A program made the position numbers and the translations under genes. The notes under the pieces are model-generated. The model was not told where the DNA came from, ran no database searches, and was given only the letters and a program-made list of their open reading frames with translations. A stretch of DNA of 64,000 nt from an uncultured delta proteobacterium (GTDB lineage: Bacteria; Desulfobacterota; Desulfovibrionia; Desulfovibrionales; Desulfovibrionaceae), in NCBI GenBank assembly GCA_900079685.1, contig LT599018.1, forward strand, positions 737,012 to 801,011. The letters run 5' to 3'. Each line of letters begins with the position of its first letter. Position 1 is the first letter of the stretch. Positions 59,399 through 64,000 of the stretch are shown one piece after another.

Positions 59399-60706
59399 AT
59401 GCGCATACGCATTGTTACGCTTTTTCCCGAATTTTTCGACGGCCCGCTCCAGGCGGGGCTCCTCGGGCGCGCCCAGGATGCCGAAAAACTCGCCGTAACC
59501 CTGCACAACCCCAGAGACAAAGCCACCGACCGGCATAGAACCGTGGATGACCGTCCATACGGCGGCGGGCCCGGCATGGTCATGCTCCTGGAACCGCTTG
59601 CCGCTACGTTGCGCGAGTTGGGCCACGCCTCTCCCGGCAGGGCTCAGCCCGGCAGGCTGCTGGTCATGAGCCCCAAAGGGCGCCTGCTCAACCAGGCGCT
59701 GGCCCGCGAACTCGCGGCGGATCTCGCCCGCGGAGACGCCCTGACCATCGTCTGCGGCCGGTATGAAGGGTTTGACGGCCGGCTGGATGATCTTTTCCCC
59801 ACCGAGCACGTTTCCATCGGGGACGTCGTTCTGAACGGCGGGGAAACCGCGGCGCTCGCGGTTATCGAAGCAGCGGCCCGGCTGGTGCCGGGGTTCATGG
59901 GCCATGCGGAATCCGGCGAGGAGGAAAGTTTTTCGCAGTCCCTGCTGGAATACCCCCAGTACACCAGGCCCGAGGTGTTTGAGGGCCTCGCCGTTCCGGA
60001 AATTCTCCGCTCCGGCGACCATGGGCGCATCGCGGCCTGGCGGCGGCAAGAATCGCTTGCCGCGACGGCCCGCCTGCGGCCGGACCTGCTCCAAAGCGCC
60101 CCGCTCACCGTGGATGACGCGGACTTTTTGCGGCATTTCCCCCGCGAACATACGGCCAAAAATCTTTTTTGCGCGCTGGTGCATTACCCGGTTCTCGATA
60201 AAGAGAAAAAATCTGTCGCTGTTTCTTTGACAAATCTCGACATTCACGATATAGCCCGCTGTTCGCAAACGTATGGACTTGGCGGTTACTACGTGACCAC
60301 GCCCCTGGAAGACCAGGAGCACCTCCTGAAAAGCCTGCTCGAGCATTGGCAAACAGGGGCGGGCGCGAGGAGCAACGCGGACCGGGCACAGGCCTTCAGC
60401 CTTGTCAGACCGGCGAAGAGCGTGGAGGAAGCCGTCAAGGACATCACGGAGCGCACCGGCAAGCGCCCGTTGCTTATTACAACCAGCGCTTCCGGGCACG
60501 GTTCCGCCACCTTTGACGGCGTGCGGGCCCTGATGCGGGAACAACCGGTTCTGCTGCTTTTCGGCACGGGACAAGGACTTTCACCGCACCTCACGGCGCA
60601 ATGCGACGCCATGCTACCGCCGGTAGCGCGTTTCAGCGGGTACAACCATCTTTCGGTGCGGTCCGCTGTTGCCATAGTACTGGACAGAATTGTGGGCGAC
60701 TGGTAA
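59399..60706 (+). CDS. trmD: TrmD tRNA (guanine-37-N1)-methyltransferase fused to a second SPOUT domain
   Basis: A 435-residue protein; TrmD alone has about 240-250. Residues 1-245 are TrmD: IRIVTLFPEFF, RPYGGGPGMVM, VCGRYEGFDGRLDD, GDVVLNGGETAALAVI and GHAESGEEESF. Residues about 255-435 form a further SAM-dependent knot domain of the TM1570/PF09936 type, with VSLTNLDIHDIARCSQTYGL, LLFGTGQGLSP and SGYNHLSVRSAVAIVLDRI. The first part makes m1G37 in tRNA; the second has no assigned target. It fits between rimM and rplS in the usual order. Confidence 0.92.
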   Translation: MRIRIVTLFPEFFDGPLQAGLLGRAQDAEKLAVTLHNPRDKATDRHRTVDDRPYGGGPGMVMLLEPLAATLRELGHASPGRAQPGRLLVMSPKGRLLNQALARELAADLARGDALTIVCGRYEGFDGRLDDLFPTEHVSIGDVVLNGGETAALAVIEAAARLVPGFMGHAESGEEESFSQSLLEYPQYTRPEVFEGLAVPEILRSGDHGRIAAWRRQESLAATARLRPDLLQSAPLTVDDADFLRHFPREHTAKNLFCALVHYPVLDKEKKSVAVSLTNLDIHDIARCSQTYGLGGYYVTTPLEDQEHLLKSLLEHWQTGAGARSNADRAQAFSLVRPAKSVEEAVKDITERTGKRPLLITTSASGHGSATFDGVRALMREQPVLLLFGTGQGLSPHLTAQCDAMLPPVARFSGYNHLSVRSAVAIVLDRIVGDW

Positions 60707-60778
60707 AGAAGCGCCCTGAAAGATGAAAATTTAGTTGCCGGGACGCACATAACGCACAGACGGCACGGGAGAGATGAC

Positions 60779-61126
60779 ATGAGCCTTATCAAGCAGCTTG
60801 AAGAAGAACAACTGCGCACGGACCTGCCGCAATTCAAATCCGGCGATATGGTTAAGGTGCATATGCGTATCGTCGAAGGGGAAAAAGAGCGGGTGCAGAT
60901 TTTCCAGGGCAACGTCATCCGCATTCACCGCGGCGCTTCCAACGCGACCTTCACCGTCCGTAAAATCTCCGACGGTATCGGGGTGGAACGTATCTTCCCC
61001 CTGCATTCGCCGCATATCGAAAAAGTGGAACTCGTTTCCGAGGGCCGTGTGCGCCGCTCGCGTCTTTACTACCTGCGCCTGCGCAAGGGGAAAGCCGCCC
61101 GCATCAAGCCCAAGAAAAACTGGTAG
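60779..61126 (+). CDS. rplS: 50S ribosomal protein L19
   Basis: A 115-residue L19 with [41 protein letters not shown] and [17 protein letters not shown], all family segments. It follows trmD after 72 bases and is followed by a strong terminator. Confidence 0.97.
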   Translation: MSLIKQLEEEQLRTDLPQFKSGDMVKVHMRIVEGEKERVQIFQGNVIRIHRGASNATFTVRKISDGIGVERIFPLHSPHIEKVELVSEGRVRRSRLYYLRLRKGKAARIKPKKNW

Positions 61127-61131
61127 AACGC

Positions 61132-61161
61132 AAAAACCGGCCGCCAAGGCCGGTTTTTTTT
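61132..61161 (+). terminator. Terminator between rplS and rnhB
   Basis: AAAAACCGGCC pairs with GGCCGGTTTTT around GCCAA, ending in eight T. The T-run finishes 12 bases before the rnhB start, so rnhB depends on read-through or another promoter. Confidence 0.88.
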
Positions 61162-61173
61162 ATGGGGAACATC

Positions 61174-61833
61174 ATGGCCCTATCCCCGCGCACAGTGGAT
61201 ATCGCCGCCTTTACCGGACATATCGGCATTGACGAAGCCGGCCGCGGCTGCCTTGCCGGCCCCGTTGTCGCGGCCGCGGTTCTCTTCGCGCCGGATTTTT
61301 CCTTTCAGGACGTCCTCCCCGGCCTCGATGATTCCAAAAAGCTGACGGCCAAAACCCGCGAAAAACTGTTCCCCGCCATCAAAGAGGCCGCCGTGTGCTG
61401 GAGCCTGGGGCTGGCCTGGCCGGAAGAGATCGACCGCATCAATATCCTGAACGCCACCTTCCGGGCCATGGGCCGGGCCGTTGTCGGCTTACGACTGGCC
61501 GCCCTGCCGCCGCTGGTCATAGACGGCAACCACTGCATCCGGCCCGACGCCTGGCAGGCAGTAAGCCGCGCGCCCGTTCCGCCGCAATGCGCGGTCATTG
61601 ACGGCGACGCGCTCGTTCCCCAGATCGCGGCGGCATCCGTGCTGGCGAAAACGTTCCGCGACCGGTTGATGCTGCGCCTTGACGCTCGCCACCCCGGGTA
61701 CGGCTTCGCCGTCCACAAAGGCTACGGGACCAAGGACCACCGCGAGGCCGTAACACGGCTCGGCGCCTGCCGCCTGCACAGAAAGACGTTCCGGGGCGTC
61801 CGGGAAGAGGAACGGCAGCTGACGCTGTTCTAA
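61174..61833 (+). CDS. rnhB: Ribonuclease HII
   Basis: A 219-residue RNase HII that removes ribonucleotides from DNA. The catalytic acids are in GIDEAGRGCLAGPVVAAAV and VIDGDALVPQIAAASVLAK, with LDDSKKLTAKTRE and HPGYGFAVHKGYGTKDH. The ATG at 61174 was preferred to one at 61162 because GGGGAA lies before it and 61162 abuts the terminator. Confidence 0.95.
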   Translation: MALSPRTVDIAAFTGHIGIDEAGRGCLAGPVVAAAVLFAPDFSFQDVLPGLDDSKKLTAKTREKLFPAIKEAAVCWSLGLAWPEEIDRINILNATFRAMGRAVVGLRLAALPPLVIDGNHCIRPDAWQAVSRAPVPPQCAVIDGDALVPQIAAASVLAKTFRDRLMLRLDARHPGYGFAVHKGYGTKDHREAVTRLGACRLHRKTFRGVREEERQLTLF

Positions 61834-61977
61834 TCGCCGCCCCGGCATCTCCCGCCCGCCAGCCGATTGCCTTTTGCCGGAGGATGCTATACCTCACAAG
61901 AATGCCGCCGGGACAGGCGTTTTTTCCGCGCGGCGCCTTCCATGCTTTTGCAGAAACCCCGGAACCTCGCCGACGCA

Positions 61978-62436
61978 ATGACCATGCCGCCGAAAACAGA
62001 CATGCGAGCCGCCCACATAGCCACCGGGCTTCACGGTGAAGAAGAAGCCCTGCGCTACCTTTCCCACAGGGGATTCCGCCTGGCAGCCCAAAATTGGCGG
62101 CCCTGCGGCAGGGCCAGGAATCTTGAGCTCGACCTGGTGGGGGAGTGGGAAAAATCCCTGGTGTTCGTCGAGGTGAAAACACGCCACACTCTTGCCGCTG
62201 GAACGTTCGACGGCCCGGCGGGGTTGCGCGGCTTTACCCCGGCGAAGCAACGGACCATGGTCCGCGCGGCCCGCGCCTATTTGATGGAAACCGGCCAGTG
62301 GGAGAAACCTTGCCGCTTCGACCTTGTCTGCATCACCCTCTTACCCGGCACAGTGCCGCAGGTGGACCATTACCGTGACGTCATCGAACTCGGGCAAACT
62401 CTGGATAGTGGCGACGCCTCTTGGCAACCCTGGTGA
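61978..62436 (+). CDS. YraN/UPF0102-family nuclease-like protein
   Basis: A protein of about 152 residues with the endonuclease-like fold of UPF0102: GLHGEEEALRYLSHRGFRLAAQNWR, then LELDLVGEW and VFVEVKTRHT, whose acidic and Lys residues make a PD-(D/E)xK-like site. The usual EIDL is LELDL here. The start is uncertain: the frame is open to a TTG at 61867, and ATGs at 61942, 61978 and 62002 all lack a clear ribosome site. 61978 gives a family-like length. It overlaps the start of rsmI. Confidence 0.75.
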   Translation: MTMPPKTDMRAAHIATGLHGEEEALRYLSHRGFRLAAQNWRPCGRARNLELDLVGEWEKSLVFVEVKTRHTLAAGTFDGPAGLRGFTPAKQRTMVRAARAYLMETGQWEKPCRFDLVCITLLPGTVPQVDHYRDVIELGQTLDSGDASWQPW

Positions 62437-63223
62437 CCTGTCCCCCAGAGCCAGAGAGATCCTTGCCGCCGCCGACCTGGTACTCGCTGAGGATACCAGG
62501 CGCTCGGGCACGCTCCTTGCCGCCTGCGGCGTAGCGGCAAAGCGTTTTTCCAGCCTGCACGACCACAATGAAAAAAGCCGCCTCGCGGGCGTCCTGGAAG
62601 AGTTGCAAAACGGCGCCGTGGCCGCGCTTGTCTCCGACGCCGGTACTCCGCTCGTATCGGACCCCGGGTATCAGCTGGTAAAAGCCTGCCGTGAAGCGGG
62701 CATTGCCGTCGCCCCGGTGCCGGGCCCCTGCGCGCCCGTTGCCGCTCTTTCGGCCAGCGGCCTCCCGCCGATGCCCTTTACCTTTTTGGGGTTCCCGCCC
62801 CGGTCCAAAGGGGACATCCGGAAATTTTTTGCCCCGTACGCCTCTTTAATGACCACCCTTATTTTTTTTGAGCGGAAGGACCGCCTCGTCGAGACCCTTG
62901 CCCTCGCCTACGAGATATTGGGGAACCGGGTGGGCTGCATCGCGCGGGAAATAACCAAAACCTACGAAGAGTTCATCCCCTTCGCCCTGGACGAGGACGT
63001 GGAAAAAACCTTCGCCGGGCGCGAGTTGCTGGGAGAAATCACGGTTGTGCTCGGCCCGCCGGAGCATGTGGCTGCCGCGCCGGAAAACGACGTTCTCGCC
63101 ATACTGCGGGAGCAGAAGGAACTTGCGCCGGACGCCAAACCCCGCGCCATTGCCCGGAAAACGCAACAACTCGTCACCGGTTGGAGCGTTGATGAGGTCT
63201 ATGCCCTACTGCGCCGCCTCTAG
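62375..63223 (+). CDS. rsmI: 16S rRNA (cytidine-1402-2'-O)-methyltransferase RsmI
   Basis: A 282-residue tetrapyrrole-methylase-fold enzyme. Family motifs are LWIVATPLGNPGDLSPRARE, VLAEDTRRSG, LVSDAGTPLVSDPGYQLV and VPGPCAPVAALSASGLPP. The conserved part begins at about residue 10, so I take the GTG at 62375, with AGGTGG 9 bases upstream, as the start; a longer ATG at 62324 lies deep in the previous gene. The gene overlaps yraN by 62 bases. Confidence 0.9.
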   Translation: MTSSNSGKLWIVATPLGNPGDLSPRAREILAAADLVLAEDTRRSGTLLAACGVAAKRFSSLHDHNEKSRLAGVLEELQNGAVAALVSDAGTPLVSDPGYQLVKACREAGIAVAPVPGPCAPVAALSASGLPPMPFTFLGFPPRSKGDIRKFFAPYASLMTTLIFFERKDRLVETLALAYEILGNRVGCIAREITKTYEEFIPFALDEDVEKTFAGRELLGEITVVLGPPEHVAAAPENDVLAILREQKELAPDAKPRAIARKTQQLVTGWSVDEVYALLRRL

Positions 63224-63309
63224 CCCTTATATTTTCCCCGCGCCGAAACGCTCACGGCCGCCTATATCCCGGTTTATTTCCGTGAAGAAATGCCGTATAC
63301 TTATCGGCA

Positions 63310-64000
63310 ATGCGCACCACACCCCACACTCCCTTCCTGCGTGTCTTTCTGCGCACCTATTTTGTAGGTGCCGCATTTAACATGCACGGTTTGCAAAACG
63401 TGGGATTCATGTACGCCATGGACCCGGGGCTGGCCGCCATCCATACTGACCCCGCGGAACTGCGCAAAGCGCGGAACCGGTATGCCCGGCATTATAACTG
63501 CCACCCGTACTGGACGCCCCTTGTCACCGGCATGCTGCTGCATACCGAGACGGAAATAGCCAAAGGCCGCATGTCTCCCGACACCTTGGGCTCCATCAAG
63601 GATACTGCCGTCAACACGTTGTCCGCGTTGGGAGATTCCGTTTTCGGCGGCACGCTTTTGGTTACCTGGGCCCTCGCCATGGCGGCGCTGTTCGTCAGCG
63701 GGCACGGCGAACTTGCGTTTGCCGGCAGCATCGCGCTTTTCCTGGCGTTGCAGCTGTTCAAACTCGGCACGTTTGTGGCCGGGCTGCGGTACGGCCTTTC
63801 AACGCTGTTCTGGTTGCGCCGCTGGAACCTTATCAACTGGGGCGACAGGCTTAAAATCGGCAATACCGCCCTCCTGCTTCTTTTTCTGGTGCTTTGCCTG
63901 CCGGAGAAAGACAACCCCGCCCTCTGGGGGCTGGCGGTGGTGTGCATCATACTCGCCACGTGGCTAGCCGCGCGGCTGCATGTGCCCAGATCCCTGCTCG
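63310..64000 (+). CDS. PTS mannose-family IID component, 3' end outside the window
   Basis: An ATG at 63310 opens a frame that continues to the window edge (about 230 residues visible). It reads FFLRTYFVG-like FLRTYFVGAAFNMHGLQNVGFMYAMDP, DPAELRKARNRYARHYNCHPY and GDSVFGGTLLVTWAL, all characteristic of EIID of the mannose/fructose/sorbose PTS. At least two membrane helices follow. In Desulfovibrio relatives such genes form part of a small PTS cluster whose sugar is often unclear; the sibling genes should lie beyond the edge. No good ribosome site is visible. Confidence 0.85.
   Translation, partial: MRTTPHTPFLRVFLRTYFVGAAFNMHGLQNVGFMYAMDPGLAAIHTDPAELRKARNRYARHYNCHPYWTPLVTGMLLHTETEIAKGRMSPDTLGSIKDTAVNTLSALGDSVFGGTLLVTWALAMAALFVSGHGELAFAGSIALFLALQLFKLGTFVAGLRYGLSTLFWLRRWNLINWGDRLKIGNTALLLLFLVLCLPEKDNPALWGLAVVCIILATWLAARLHVPRSLL

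Overview
The window is a chromosomal segment from an anaerobic, GC-rich bacterium, most likely a member of the Desulfovibrionaceae (Desulfovibrio/Bilophila-like). This is an inference from gene content and protein style: rubrerythrin, a fused AccA-AccD carboxyltransferase, a phenylacetate-CoA ligase, TrmD fused to a second SPOUT domain, a mannose-family PTS IID protein, TRAP and SLC13 transporters, and a B12-dependent MetH without its reactivation domain. No rRNA, tRNA, CRISPR array or prophage was seen.

Layout. 1-9.3 kb: an unknown protein (cut by the window edge), gcvT, rsmE-rarA-acyltransferase (translationally coupled), paaK on the other strand, then rsfS-gpmI-zinc ribbon and a tandem-ACT protein. 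9.4-16.9 kb: one minus-strand catabolic operon (DeoR regulator, DUF1537 acid-sugar kinase, PdxA-like dehydrogenase, iron alcohol dehydrogenase, TRAP transporter) that fits uptake and breakdown of a four-carbon sugar acid such as D-threonate to dihydroxyacetone phosphate. 17.1-20.5 kb: an SLC13/RCK transporter and a complete IS4-family insertion sequence lodged in the ssb terminator. 20.5-26 kb: ssb and an unusual acetyl-CoA carboxylase operon (AccC, AccA-AccD fusion, tandem-hammerhead biotin carrier, 131-aa unknown). 26.2-33.3 kb: a purine nucleoside phosphorylase, two membrane proteins, recQ, a MEMO-family protein and glmU. 33.5-38.9 kb: a pseudouridine synthase, an apparently leaderless ZapB-like gene, zapA, a probable 6S RNA, a hairpin-rich leader, RNase Y, a DapF-fold racemase and a PAP2 phosphatase. 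38.9-45.4 kb: a minus-strand run radA, DUF3426 protein, hpt, GNAT, TlpA-like thioredoxin, metH. 45.7-56.2 kb: a sigma-32-like factor, a TPR lipoprotein, a LolB-like lipoprotein, rpiB (behind a 13-bp tandem repeat), cysS, an M48/TPR protease, pepD, rubrerythrin and small unknowns. 56.4-64 kb: the conserved translation cluster ffh-rpsP-khpA-rimM-trmD-rplS-rnhB-yraN-rsmI, then a PTS IID gene that runs off the end.

Most of the window is housekeeping. The parts that repay a second look are the carboxylase carrier, the acid-sugar operon and its candidate operator, the IS with its fold-back translation start, the zapB/zapA/6S/rny region, the tandem repeats near 46.9 and 49.5 kb, and several non-standard domain architectures. 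I did not see a clearly new defence or mobile system.
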